This document shows, in pieces, positions 27,301 to 36,462 of a stretch of DNA of 64,000 bases (positions within the stretch are counted from its first letter, which is position 1; every line of letters begins with the position of its first letter). The notes beneath the pieces are model-generated. The model was given only the letters and a program-made list of their open reading frames with translations. It made no database searches and had not been told where the DNA came from. Both the position numbers and the translations under genes were made by a program. The stretch is from assembly GCF_000179615.1 (NCBI RefSeq), contig NZ_AEDD01000004.1:62001-126000 (forward strand), in the 5' to 3' direction. Source of the stretch: Paenibacillus curdlanolyticus YK9 (lineage in GTDB: Bacteria > Bacillota > Bacilli > Paenibacillales > Paenibacillaceae).

Positions 27301-30300
27301 GCCAGCCTTCATGATGGCAAGAATGCCGATGACCATCTCGAAGGAGCGCTCCGTCATGATGCCGATCAATTGATCCGGTGCAACGCCCTCGTTTCTTAGC
27401 GTACGCGCCAACTGGTTCGCTCTTGTATTCAGCTCGCGATACGTCATCCAGCGGCCTTCATAGAAGACTGCTTCCTGTTCCGGCGTTTGCTTCGCGCGCT
27501 GCTCGAACATGCCGTGAATCGTCTGATCGCCTGCTTCGTATGCCGCGTAGGTCGCGTTGAAGCCGAACATGATTTGCGACCGTTCCTTCGCGTCCAGCAT
27601 TTCCACCTGCCCGATCGCCCGATCCGGCGCTTGGACTGCTGCTTTCAGCAATTGAACGAAATGACGGGAAAGCTGCGCGATCGTGCCTGGCTCGAACAGC
27701 TCGGTCGCATATTCCATATGGGCGCGGAGGCCCTCGCCGGACTCGGACAGCTCCAACGTCAGATCGAATCGGCTTTGCTTCGTATCGTACTTGTAAGGCC
27801 GGAATTGCAGCCCCTCTACCTGCTGGGTCGCCCAATCCATGTTCTGGTACACGAACATCGTGTCAAACAGCGGATTGCGGCTCAAATCACGCGGCACGTT
27901 CAGCCGCTCTACCAGCATTTCGAACGGATACGCCTGATGCTCCATCGCGCTCATCGCATTGTCCTTCACTTCGCGCAGAAACTGCCGGAACGGCTTCTTG
28001 CCTTCCGGCTGGCTGCGCAGCGCCAGCGTCTGGACGAACATGCCGACCATCGTTTGCAAATCCGAATGCTCCCTGCCAGCGACCGGCGTACCGACCACGA
28101 CATCCTCTTGCCCGGCGTATTTGGCAAGCAGCATTTGGAACACGGCCAAATAGATCATGAACGGTGTAGCGCCAGCCTCGGACGCCAGCCGCTTGACGCC
28201 TGCTTGCAGCTCAGTCGGCAGCTCAAATGCATACCGCCGTCCCGCGAAGCCGCGGACAGACGGGCGAGGCGCATCAAGCGGCAGATTCAAGACGGGCACG
28301 CCGTCCGCGAATACATTGAGCCAATAGTCGGCTAAATGATCAAGCTTGTGCTGCTGAAGCAGCTCGCTTTGCCAGAAGGCAAAATCGCGATACTGCACGC
28401 GCAGCTCCGGCAGCGCTTCGCCGCTATACAGCTGCATGAACTCCTTCATGAGCAGGCTGATCGACACGCCGTCTGCTGCAATATGATGCATATCGAATAA
28501 GAGCAAGTGCTTGGACGCTTCCATTCGGATCGCCCCGGCACGGAATAATGGCGATTGCTTCAGGTCAAATGGACGGATGAAGGATGCGATCGCTTCCTCT
28601 AGGTCGCCTTCGCCCAGCTCGATATAGTCAATAGTTGGCTCTGCCTTCGAGCCATCAGCGATGCTGCCGACAAAGCCTTCCTCCTCCACCCAGCGATATG
28701 CGGTAGATAGAATCGCATGTCTGCGTACAAGCGCTTGGCATGCTGCACGGAACTTCCCTACATCCAGATCACCCTCAACAACGAACAGGATTGGCTGGTT
28801 GTAGGCCAAGCTCGGCACATCCATTTGCTCCAGCACAAGCAATCGTTTTTGAGCGGAAGTGACCGGATAAGCTCCGCTTCCTGCCGCAGGCTCAATAGCC
28901 TGATGCCGCATGCGGTCGGCGCCGTCGATCCGTCTGGACAGCTCGCGAACCGTCGGCGCGGCGAACAAATCGCGCAGCGAAACCGTCACGCTGAACTGCT
29001 GATGGATGCGTGAAGCAAGCGAAACCGCCTGCAGCGAATTGCCGCCAATGGCGAAGAAATGGTCCAGCGCGCCGATCGGCCGCCTGCCGAGAATATCCTC
29101 CACGATTGCGGCGAGCGCCGTTTCCGTTGCCCCAACCGGTTGGTCGAAGGGGCCGGCATGCGACGCAGCAGCCGTTGTCGGCTTCGGCTTATGAAGCGCG
29201 AGCAATTGGTCGCCCCTGTGATGCTGCAGCGGAAGCAGCTGATGGCGATGCTTCAGCTCCGCCGCGTCAGCGCCGGGAACCTCCCAATGCCGCAGCTCGG
29301 CTGTTGCGAGCGCTAATGCCAGTGGCTGCTTCGCAGCTTCATCGCGATTGCGCTCATCGGCATTGCTCGACAATCCAGCGGCAACCTGCTGCTCGGAGGC
29401 GAATGATTCTGCTTCGTCCTCCCACTGCGCGACAAACTCGGCTTCATCCGGAATGCTCGTTAACGGCAGCACATAACGCTCTGGGCTTTGACGGGAGCTT
29501 GGGCTAGAGCGTTGGCCGGAGCCTTGTCCTGCCCCATCGGCCGCATTTGCTCCATCAGCTGTCTCGCCCGAAACTGTCCAGCCTGCTTCCTGAAGGAACA
29601 GACGGAACGGCTCGTTCTTGTCCGTCGCAACATAATTGGCTGCCAGAGCGACAGCCCCTTGGCCTGCTGCAAATCGCTTCAGCTCGCATAAAATCGCATG
29701 TTCGACGCGCCGGCCAAGGACGCGGCAGCTCAGCAGGAACGTATCCAACGCGAGAAGATCATCCTCCACAGCGCCGATGACCAAGCCGACAAAGCCGTAA
29801 TCGCCGAAGCGATCCGCAACCTCGATCCCCCAGCACGCTATTGCCGAATCGGCTGCGAGCCTGCGCAGCTCATCCTCGGTACGGCGAATCGTGCTGAGAT
29901 TAAACTGGTTCGTTCGCTGCGTCAGCTGCGAAGCCCGAGCGATCTGGTCCGGCCCGATTAGGCGCATCTTCATCCGCAGGTTCAGCCCTGCGAGGAAAGC
30001 GTCCATTGCCGCTGGCGCCGCGCTTCCGCTTTCATCAGAGGCCGCGCGCGCTTCCGGCTGCGCCGCCTGCTGGGCACTGCGCCGCTGCGACTCCGCGCGG
30101 TAATAGTCGGACCTTCTGCGGTCCTCCTCCGTCACCGTCAGCTTGTCAAACGCCCAAACATGCTGGAGATAATGCGGAATAAGCGCCGCGTCCTCCGGCA
30201 CTTGAAGCGAAAGGACGGAAGGACAGCCCGCCATCATCTCGCTGATCTCCTTCGGATTGTCGTCGACGAAAATAAAGCTGTCCAAGCCAAGGTTCAACTG

Positions 30301-33300
30301 CTCAGCGAGCAGGCGAAGATTGTCCGCCTTAGGCTCCCAATTGAGCTGCGCCGCTACGAAATGCTCCCGCTTCAGCAGCATGCCCGGGTTGCGGTCGAAC
30401 ACTTCCCACACGTCGGCTTCGTTGTTTTTGCTGCTTAACACAAGCAGCATGCCGTCGCTCAAGCGGTCCAGCATAAATTGCTGCAGCGCGGCGTAAGGTC
30501 CTTCAACGGAAACGCCGAGCGGGCCGTCTTCTCCGCAGATGCCTTTCCATAACGTGTTGTCGCAATCCAGCGCAATGACCTTGAACGGGCTCGCTGCATG
30601 CAGACCGATAACCGTACGGGCAACCGTCGTCCCGATCGCGGCATAATACGCTTCCGTAAACGGCATATGCCCTTCATGGTCCATGACCGGATCGTAGATA
30701 ACTGGCACTTGATATAGGGCAGCAAGCGATTCATCGAAAGCTGCCATACGAACGTTGTCCATCGCAGCAAGCGTTGCGCGCCATTGTTCGTTCAATTGCT
30801 CCAAATGAGCGATGACTTCCGCGCTGTATGGCAGCCCCGGCGTTACCGGGAATGTGCCGACCACATACGTGCCGCGCGCGCTTCGATTGCGCATCGCCTG
30901 CTCCAGCTCGCCATAAATGCGATCCAGCTTCGCTTTTAATACAGCCGCAGGTGAATCATCCTCGCGAATCCAGTCCTCGAACCGCGCAAGCAGCACATTG
31001 ATTCCGTCATTGGTCGAAATCATGCTCGACGGGTCCAGCAGCTGCTGGAACACTTGATGGTACGGGGCAAAAGCAACGGTTACGTCCCGTTGGAACTGCT
31101 GGCACCACCATGCAATCGGCTCGGCAATTGGCTCAGCCGTAAACGTCGCGCTAACCGCGACCGTTAGCTCGGCGGTTGACGCCGCGCCTAATCCGTCATT
31201 CACCGCCGCGTCCTGCGCGCTGTCCATTCTTGGCAAGCCCATCAGGCTTACCGACGGCTGCTCTGCTACTGCACCTGCCATCGCTACGAAGGTTTCCAGC
31301 CATTGCCGAACCGTCTCTTCTTTGAACAACGCCGTATCGTATTGCATGACAAGCGTCAGACTGTCCGAATCGGACACGCCGTTCCACACATCCAGCTTGA
31401 AGTCTAACGGCGCAGCAGCATGTTCCAGCGGATATTCCTCGAACCGCAAGCCCGCCTCTTCCATTCGCAGCTGGTCGGTCGGGTTCATGGCAAACTCGTT
31501 ATGGTACACGAACATCGTGTCGTAGAGCGGATTGCGGGAGCGATCCGCCGTAGCCTGCAGATCCGATACCATCCAGTCGAACGGGTAATCGTGGGCATAA
31601 GCCTCGAGAACGTTCCGATGCACCTCATTGGCAAAATCGGCGAAGGCTTGCTCCGCTGGCACGTTCAGCCGCACCGGCAGGAAGTTAATAAACATGCCGA
31701 TGACCTGCTCCAGCTCGGGATGATTGCGGCCTGCAACGAGCGTACCGACAACCAGATCCTCCTGATTCGAAAACTGGCGCAGCATCCATCCATAAACCGC
31801 GAATAGCAAGGAGTTCATCGTCCAGCCGCTCCGCTGAGCGAGCTTCTCCAGCTTCCGCTTCAATTCGGCAGGAAGCTGCGTTTTCAACGACCGACCTTGC
31901 AGCGACTTCTGTCCCCCGCGTTCAAAATCAGCCGGCATGCTCAGCAGCGGAAGGCTGCCGGACAACCGGCTGCGCCAGTATTGCTGCTCCCGCATAAAGC
32001 CGCCGCGATCGAGCGTATCCTGCTGCCATACGACAAAGTCGACGTATTGGAGCGGCAGCTCCGCAAGCGTTCCGCCTTTATAAAGCTCGCAAAACTCCTT
32101 GATCAAAATGCTCGTCGATACGCCATCGGACGCGATATGATGCAGATCGATCAGAATCAAATGGCGGCTGCTCTGGTTATCCTGCTCACCCTGATCGCCT
32201 GATTGGCTTACAAGCCGCACCAGCCCGACGCGAAGCATCGGAGGCGCCGCTAGGTCAAACGGGCGAATAAAGTCGTCCAGCACCGACTGAACGCCTTCCT
32301 CCGAGCACCGATATTGCTGCACATGGAATTCCGTTTCGGCTGCGATGCGCTGAATGACTTGACCATCCTCGAAAACGAAGGAGGCGCGCAGCGATGCGTG
32401 CCGCTGGAGCAATTGGCGGAAAACCGCTTCTAGCCGGCTTGCATCAAGCTCTCCATGCGCCATGATTCCGAACGGCGTATTGTTGCCCGTGCCGATTGAA
32501 GCGAACTGCTCCTGAATATAAACGCGATATTGGGACGGCGTCAGCGGATAATGCAGACGTTCCGCGGCTTTCGCCAGCGGCTCCCTGCGGTATCCTGATT
32601 GCGCAGCCTCTGGCTCCAGCTCAACTAGCCCTTCCACATATGCGGCGAGCTCGCTAATCGTTGCATGCTTCAGCAGATCAGCAACTTCGACGCGAATCGC
32701 CAGCAGGCTGCTGGCCCGGTTCACGATCTTGAGCGCGAGGATGGAATCCCCGCCTGCTTCGTAATAATTGTCGCGTAAGTCCACGCTGCGAAGGCCAAGC
32801 GTCTCGCCCCAAGCTTGGGCAATGCCGAGCTCAGCCTTCGTGTAGCTGCCATCCGGCTTCCCTGTCAAGGTAACGGCATGCGATGTGCCAACCGCCGCAG
32901 CGGCAGCCATCGCTCCGCGATTTGACGCATCGTTTGCGGACGCCAATGAAGCCGGCGCTTCAAGCCAGCAGCGGCTCGGTTCAAACGGATACGTTGGCAG
33001 CGGCAGCCGCGCATGTCTTCGCCCTGCGTACTGGCGTCCCCAGTCGATGTCGGCTCCCGCTGCATAGCTGGCGGCTAATGCGGCTGTGCCGCCGCTCTCG
33101 CCGCCAGTTATTTCCCCGTAATAAATACCGCGCGACGGCTCGCCTATTAAACCCTGATCGACGATCGATGCCAGCTGCCCGGCTAGCTCCTCCGCCGATT
33201 CAAATACGAATGCGAGCCGATGCTCATAATGATCCCGGCCCGTATTGGCCGAGTAGCACAGATCCGCTAGCCGACTCTGCCCCAGCTCTGGCATGCACTC

Positions 33301-34782
33301 GCTGTATTGCAGCACCAACCGTTGCAGTGCCGATTCGCTCTTGGCGGATAAGGCAAGCAGGTTGGCTGTCGAATCGCCAGCCTCCCATCGCTCGTCGCTC
33401 TCCCGTTCCATGGCTTCAGGCGCTTCCTCCAGCACGACATGGGCGTTCGTGCCGCTCATGCCGAAGGCGCTGACGCCGCAGCGGCGAGGGGCGTCGCCCC
33501 GCTCCCAGTCCATCAGCCGATCCGCCACATAAACGGGCGATTCGATGAAATGAATAGCTCTGTTCGGCCTTGCAAAATGCGCCAGCGGCGGAATTTGGCG
33601 ATGCTTCATCGCCAAAACCGCCTTCAGCAGGCCAGCCATGCCTGCTGCGTGATCCAAATGTCCGATGTTCGCTTTCACAGAGCCGACGGCGACGAACTGC
33701 TTCCGGTCGGTGAATCGCCGGAAAGCGCGGGTCAAGCCGTCGATCTCAATCGGATCGCCGAGCTTCGTGCCCGTTCCGTGCGCTTCAATGTAGCCGATCG
33801 TTTCCGGATCGATGCCCGCATGCTGCCATGCGCGGGCAATGACCTCTTCCTGAGACGCCACATTCGGCGCGGTCAGGCCGACGGAGCTGCCGTCCTGATT
33901 GACTGCGCTGCCTTTAATGACCGCATGGATGTGGTCGCCATCCTGCTGCGCTTTATGCAGCGGCTTCAGCACGAACGCAATCGCGCCTTCGCCCGCTCCC
34001 GTGCCGTCGGATGAATCGTCGAACGTATGGGCGCGCCAGTCGGAGGCTTCGATCCCGATCTTGACCTCATTGCTGAGCGGAAGCAGGTTGACCTTCACGC
34101 TGCCAGCCAGCGCCGTCTCGCATTCTCCGTTTCGGATCGCTTGGCAGGCGAGATGCACCGCCACCAAGGAAGAGGAGCATGCCGTATCCACGTTAAGACT
34201 CGGCCCTTTCAGATCGAGCAAATAGGACAGCCTGCCGGCAATGATCGAGCTCAGATTGCCTGGTATCGCGAGCGAAAGCGCATCCGGCTCGGATTCCGAT
34301 ACCATTCGTTTATAATCGTAAAGCGTATCCGCGTTATATCCGACGTAGACGCCCGTCTTGCTGCCAGCCAACCTGCTGCGCCCGTAGCCGGCGTCCTCGA
34401 ACGCCTTCCATGCGGTCTCAAGAAAAAGCCGCTGGTTCGGATTCATCAGGCTCGCTTCCTTCGGCGACAAGCGGAAGAACGCATAATCGAACTGATCAAT
34501 CGCGTCCAGATAAGCGCCGTCAAAATAATCAGGCGGCCGCCCGTCTGACACTCTGCCTTTGGCGTAAGCCTCGACATCCTTGCGCCTTGACTCCGGGAAA
34601 GGGGAGATAAAATCGGCGCCCTTGCTCACTAGCGTCCAAAACTCCTCTACGCTGCCGACAAGCGGCAGCTTCGCCGATATCCCGATGATTGCAATATCCT
34701 TGGCCGACAATTCCTCCATCGTTTCCGCTTCGGCCTGTTCAGACTCCGCTTCCTCCCAATCCAGCAGATCAAAGTTCAGCAT
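24391..34782 (-). CDS. Hybrid PKS/NRPS: KS-ACP-C-FkbH-PCP-C-A-PCP-C
   Basis: 3463 residues. KS (~28-450) has intact Cys (DTACSSS, ~201), EAHGTGT and NIGHLDHAAG. No AT follows, only a post-AT-linker remnant (LPTYPFEPSRCW), so it needs the free transacylase. ACP1 has GGDS (~679); there is no KR or DH. C1 HHIASDG (~880). An FkbH/HAD domain follows (~1210-1735): ALDCDNTLWKG (~1405), SSKNNE, FVDDNPKE (~1503). PCP2 GGNS (~1915); C2 HHIAADG (~2098); A (~2410-2900), pocket DVANIALIYK, no confident substrate; PCP3 GGHS (~2964); C3 HHIVSDG (~3147). The protein ends with a complete C domain, and the next begins with half a C domain. FkbH proteins make glyceryl-carrier protein from 1,3-bisphosphoglycerate, so glycerate is probably incorporated. 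Start overlaps the membrane gene by 14 bases. Confidence 0.94.
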   Translation of the reverse strand: MLNFDLLDWEEAESEQAEAETMEELSAKDIAIIGISAKLPLVGSVEEFWTLVSKGADFISPFPESRRKDVEAYAKGRVSDGRPPDYFDGAYLDAIDQFDYAFFRLSPKEASLMNPNQRLFLETAWKAFEDAGYGRSRLAGSKTGVYVGYNADTLYDYKRMVSESEPDALSLAIPGNLSSIIAGRLSYLLDLKGPSLNVDTACSSSLVAVHLACQAIRNGECETALAGSVKVNLLPLSNEVKIGIEASDWRAHTFDDSSDGTGAGEGAIAFVLKPLHKAQQDGDHIHAVIKGSAVNQDGSSVGLTAPNVASQEEVIARAWQHAGIDPETIGYIEAHGTGTKLGDPIEIDGLTRAFRRFTDRKQFVAVGSVKANIGHLDHAAGMAGLLKAVLAMKHRQIPPLAHFARPNRAIHFIESPVYVADRLMDWERGDAPRRCGVSAFGMSGTNAHVVLEEAPEAMERESDERWEAGDSTANLLALSAKSESALQRLVLQYSECMPELGQSRLADLCYSANTGRDHYEHRLAFVFESAEELAGQLASIVDQGLIGEPSRGIYYGEITGGESGGTAALAASYAAGADIDWGRQYAGRRHARLPLPTYPFEPSRCWLEAPASLASANDASNRGAMAAAAAVGTSHAVTLTGKPDGSYTKAELGIAQAWGETLGLRSVDLRDNYYEAGGDSILALKIVNRASSLLAIRVEVADLLKHATISELAAYVEGLVELEPEAAQSGYRREPLAKAAERLHYPLTPSQYRVYIQEQFASIGTGNNTPFGIMAHGELDASRLEAVFRQLLQRHASLRASFVFEDGQVIQRIAAETEFHVQQYRCSEEGVQSVLDDFIRPFDLAAPPMLRVGLVRLVSQSGDQGEQDNQSSRHLILIDLHHIASDGVSTSILIKEFCELYKGGTLAELPLQYVDFVVWQQDTLDRGGFMREQQYWRSRLSGSLPLLSMPADFERGGQKSLQGRSLKTQLPAELKRKLEKLAQRSGWTMNSLLFAVYGWMLRQFSNQEDLVVGTLVAGRNHPELEQVIGMFINFLPVRLNVPAEQAFADFANEVHRNVLEAYAHDYPFDWMVSDLQATADRSRNPLYDTMFVYHNEFAMNPTDQLRMEEAGLRFEEYPLEHAAAPLDFKLDVWNGVSDSDSLTLVMQYDTALFKEETVRQWLETFVAMAGAVAEQPSVSLMGLPRMDSAQDAAVNDGLGAASTAELTVAVSATFTAEPIAEPIAWWCQQFQRDVTVAFAPYHQVFQQLLDPSSMISTNDGINVLLARFEDWIREDDSPAAVLKAKLDRIYGELEQAMRNRSARGTYVVGTFPVTPGLPYSAEVIAHLEQLNEQWRATLAAMDNVRMAAFDESLAALYQVPVIYDPVMDHEGHMPFTEAYYAAIGTTVARTVIGLHAASPFKVIALDCDNTLWKGICGEDGPLGVSVEGPYAALQQFMLDRLSDGMLLVLSSKNNEADVWEVFDRNPGMLLKREHFVAAQLNWEPKADNLRLLAEQLNLGLDSFIFVDDNPKEISEMMAGCPSVLSLQVPEDAALIPHYLQHVWAFDKLTVTEEDRRRSDYYRAESQRRSAQQAAQPEARAASDESGSAAPAAMDAFLAGLNLRMKMRLIGPDQIARASQLTQRTNQFNLSTIRRTEDELRRLAADSAIACWGIEVADRFGDYGFVGLVIGAVEDDLLALDTFLLSCRVLGRRVEHAILCELKRFAAGQGAVALAANYVATDKNEPFRLFLQEAGWTVSGETADGANAADGAGQGSGQRSSPSSRQSPERYVLPLTSIPDEAEFVAQWEDEAESFASEQQVAAGLSSNADERNRDEAAKQPLALALATAELRHWEVPGADAAELKHRHQLLPLQHHRGDQLLALHKPKPTTAAASHAGPFDQPVGATETALAAIVEDILGRRPIGALDHFFAIGGNSLQAVSLASRIHQQFSVTVSLRDLFAAPTVRELSRRIDGADRMRHQAIEPAAGSGAYPVTSAQKRLLVLEQMDVPSLAYNQPILFVVEGDLDVGKFRAACQALVRRHAILSTAYRWVEEEGFVGSIADGSKAEPTIDYIELGEGDLEEAIASFIRPFDLKQSPLFRAGAIRMEASKHLLLFDMHHIAADGVSISLLMKEFMQLYSGEALPELRVQYRDFAFWQSELLQQHKLDHLADYWLNVFADGVPVLNLPLDAPRPSVRGFAGRRYAFELPTELQAGVKRLASEAGATPFMIYLAVFQMLLAKYAGQEDVVVGTPVAGREHSDLQTMVGMFVQTLALRSQPEGKKPFRQFLREVKDNAMSAMEHQAYPFEMLVERLNVPRDLSRNPLFDTMFVYQNMDWATQQVEGLQFRPYKYDTKQSRFDLTLELSESGEGLRAHMEYATELFEPGTIAQLSRHFVQLLKAAVQAPDRAIGQVEMLDAKERSQIMFGFNATYAAYEAGDQTIHGMFEQRAKQTPEQEAVFYEGRWMTYRELNTRANQLARTLRNEGVAPDQLIGIMTERSFEMVIGILAIMKAGGAYVPIDPAHPADRIASILQESGAKLLLLQGRLLERLPGGGFAAGKAIDLDDPQAYETDGRNLEPISSPANLAYVIFTSGSTGKPKGVMVEQRSIVHMLSQLERLYPLQADDRYLLKTTYAFDVSVAELFGWFVGNGQLIILPQGDEKDPDALVQAISRHGITHINFVPSMLQALLNSVTVDQLAHLQSLTYIFAAGEALTRRLVEQYERTALPAQLENLYGPTEATIYATRYTTGANEPSRANVPIGRPLPNVQAWIVNGELQLQPIGVPGELCISGEGLARGYWDRLDLTADKFVANPHVPGGLMYRTGDWVRWQPDGNIAYLGRIDHQVKIRGYRIEIGEVEAHLRKVPRIQEAVVTARADEAGQFYLCGYFVAAGPITVTAIREALAQELPGYMIPARFQQLEALPLNANGKIDLKALPAPELQAQDMAGEPPANPLEAELAVIWSELLGASPIGMTESFFEIGGHSLHAIGLRSRILQAYGVNMPLADLFRLSTIRQQAEAIAQASPQAEPELAITPAEAQLCYPLSSGQLRLYVIQQLALDSTAYNLPGLFRLEGALDRERAEQALRALIARHESLRTSFAVEDGQFMQFIQQEAPFQFGYREAAEEGLEALAASLIQPFDLGQAPLLRATLIKLTEADAYALFFDMHHIVSDGVSMAVLIRDFIQLYNGEELPELRIQFKDYAVWQQRQVENGTMGRHAEYWQRTLSGPLPVLALPTDFPRPSVQSFEGGRVSLLLEPELQDQLQAVAASNGATLYMALLAAYALLLQRYSNQDDLIIGTPSAGRADPDLQPLIGMFVQMLVIRCRPAGDQPYEQFLQAVKADTIAAFEHQDYPLEELTAQLNLPRDVSRNPLFDAAFVMHNQETAELHAEGLRAELLSFRPRTAKFDLTLEASASEDGFMLALDYASKLFRPETMAVLLDDYVRILRAIAADPTAEARHVELQGARPRPKRTVFEDVEFNF

Positions 34783-36412
34783 GGAGCTCGCCCCCTACGC
34801 GATCGCTTTGACCGGTTGGGAGGGATTGCTCGTTCTCGCGGCCAGTCTCGCGGTTTTTCCACAAGTACACCATGAGGCCGATGACGACCACCGAGCTAAT
34901 GCCCAGCGCCCACACAACTCCGGGGCCATATGCGACATTCAGCTTCCGAATGCCGTAGTACGCCGCGAACACGAAAAACTCGTTAATGATCGGCGCCCAG
35001 ATCGACTTGTACCATTCGAACATGAAGCTGAAAATAAGCGCGCCAAGCGTCGCATAGATCGTCAGGGCGATGTCCCAGTTGAAGAACAAGCCGCCGTAAA
35101 CGATGCCTGTCCCGATGACAGATACCCACACTGGCATAGCGGTGCGGAATACGTTGTAGATCATCGCGCGGAAATAAATTTCTTTATACATGGAGTGAAC
35201 GATCAGGAACGCGAAATAAACAAGGAAAAGTGCATCGGTCAAATAAACGGTTAACTGGTCGAATTGCGGGTAGTTCTTCTCGAAGTAAGGGATTTTGAAA
35301 AACATTTGGACCCATACGCCCATCGCAATGCCCAATATGGAGATCAATACGGCATTTTTCAGGGAGATGCGCGAGAAATTGCTCACTTGAATGAGATCCT
35401 TCTTATTGACCCACTTCATGATGTAGTAATAGATGACGAAGGCCAAGATATCGTAAGGAATGAAGCCGATAACATTGTTCCGTCCAAGCCACGGCGAGAT
35501 GGCGTCGATGCCCATCACATATTGATTCCATACGATGAAGATGAACGGATAATAGAATGCGGAATAAACAAACGTCCATAGGAGCAGGTTGCCGATCATC
35601 CGGAGATCGACCGATTTGTTGTCGCCTTTCCACACTGCACGAACCAGCACGATCATGAAGAACAGGGAAACGCCGGCGATTAGCATCAAAATATGGTCCG
35701 GACAGTCCGAGAGGAAGTCCAGCACGCCATATTGCTTCGCCACGAAGATGACCGTGTTCATGAAGCCTGCCGCAAGCAGCGTCGACCAGATCGACTTCAG
35801 GCGGTAGTAGAGAATGCCGTACATGATGGCAAGGAAGAACGAAATGAACTGAACGCTCAGATTAGGCTGGCAGTACGCATAGAAGACAGCTTGTACGACC
35901 AGCGCGAAGATGAATGGCATTTTGCGGCGCATAATGTTGAACAGAATGCCGCGGAACAGTACCTCTTCGAACAAGGGCCCGATAATCGACAAGCCGATAA
36001 TCGTAACGATGAAGGACTGGGAGTTCATAAACATGTTGATGTAGTTGTCGAAGTCGGGCGTCGCCTCTTCAATGAACGACAACTTAATGAAACAAATAAA
36101 GAATATGCCGGTGAAAATGCCGACGAGGGTTGTAATTGTCGCGTCGAGCTTGCTTATTTTGGAGAAGTTGCTCATCTGAACGATGCTTTCGTAACGTTCC
36201 TTCACGATCCGCTTCTTCACTTGGAAGATGATTGCTATAAGCGCTGACGTAATCGCAAACATCACGGTAATCCAGATCGGCAGGTTCTTGCCTACAAACT
36301 CGCCGTAAGCGCCCGAATTCGGCACAATGATATCGTTATGAACAATGGAAACCCCAAGGAAAGTACCCAGCAGCAGTACCAGTTCCCCTATCATCGTCAA
36401 ATATTTTTTCAT
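34769..36412 (-). CDS. Duplicated CPBP-fold membrane protein in the synthetase operon
   Basis: 547 residues, with about a dozen or more hydrophobic helices in two similar halves. The first half carries the CPBP (CAAX protease / bacteriocin processing) motif EEVLFRG (Glu149, Glu150, Arg154); the second has a decayed copy, KEIYFRA (~410). The histidines expected in motifs 2 and 3 of active CPBP proteases are not seen (FYAYCQ and AGFMN in the first half), so activity is doubtful. ATG at 36412 is chosen, with AGAGGA 9 bases upstream; an in-frame TTG at 36430 is less likely. Lying between the transacylase and the hybrid synthetase, it is probably pathway-specific (immunity, membrane scaffold or processing); the role is unknown. 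Confidence 0.8.
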   Translation of the reverse strand: MKKYLTMIGELVLLLGTFLGVSIVHNDIIVPNSGAYGEFVGKNLPIWITVMFAITSALIAIIFQVKKRIVKERYESIVQMSNFSKISKLDATITTLVGIFTGIFFICFIKLSFIEEATPDFDNYINMFMNSQSFIVTIIGLSIIGPLFEEVLFRGILFNIMRRKMPFIFALVVQAVFYAYCQPNLSVQFISFFLAIMYGILYYRLKSIWSTLLAAGFMNTVIFVAKQYGVLDFLSDCPDHILMLIAGVSLFFMIVLVRAVWKGDNKSVDLRMIGNLLLWTFVYSAFYYPFIFIVWNQYVMGIDAISPWLGRNNVIGFIPYDILAFVIYYYIMKWVNKKDLIQVSNFSRISLKNAVLISILGIAMGVWVQMFFKIPYFEKNYPQFDQLTVYLTDALFLVYFAFLIVHSMYKEIYFRAMIYNVFRTAMPVWVSVIGTGIVYGGLFFNWDIALTIYATLGALIFSFMFEWYKSIWAPIINEFFVFAAYYGIRKLNVAYGPGVVWALGISSVVVIGLMVYLWKNRETGRENEQSLPTGQSDRVGGELHAEL

Positions 36413-36462
36413 TCTTTTCCATCCTCTCAAATGGCAAATATTGAATCTATTTCATCGCAATG

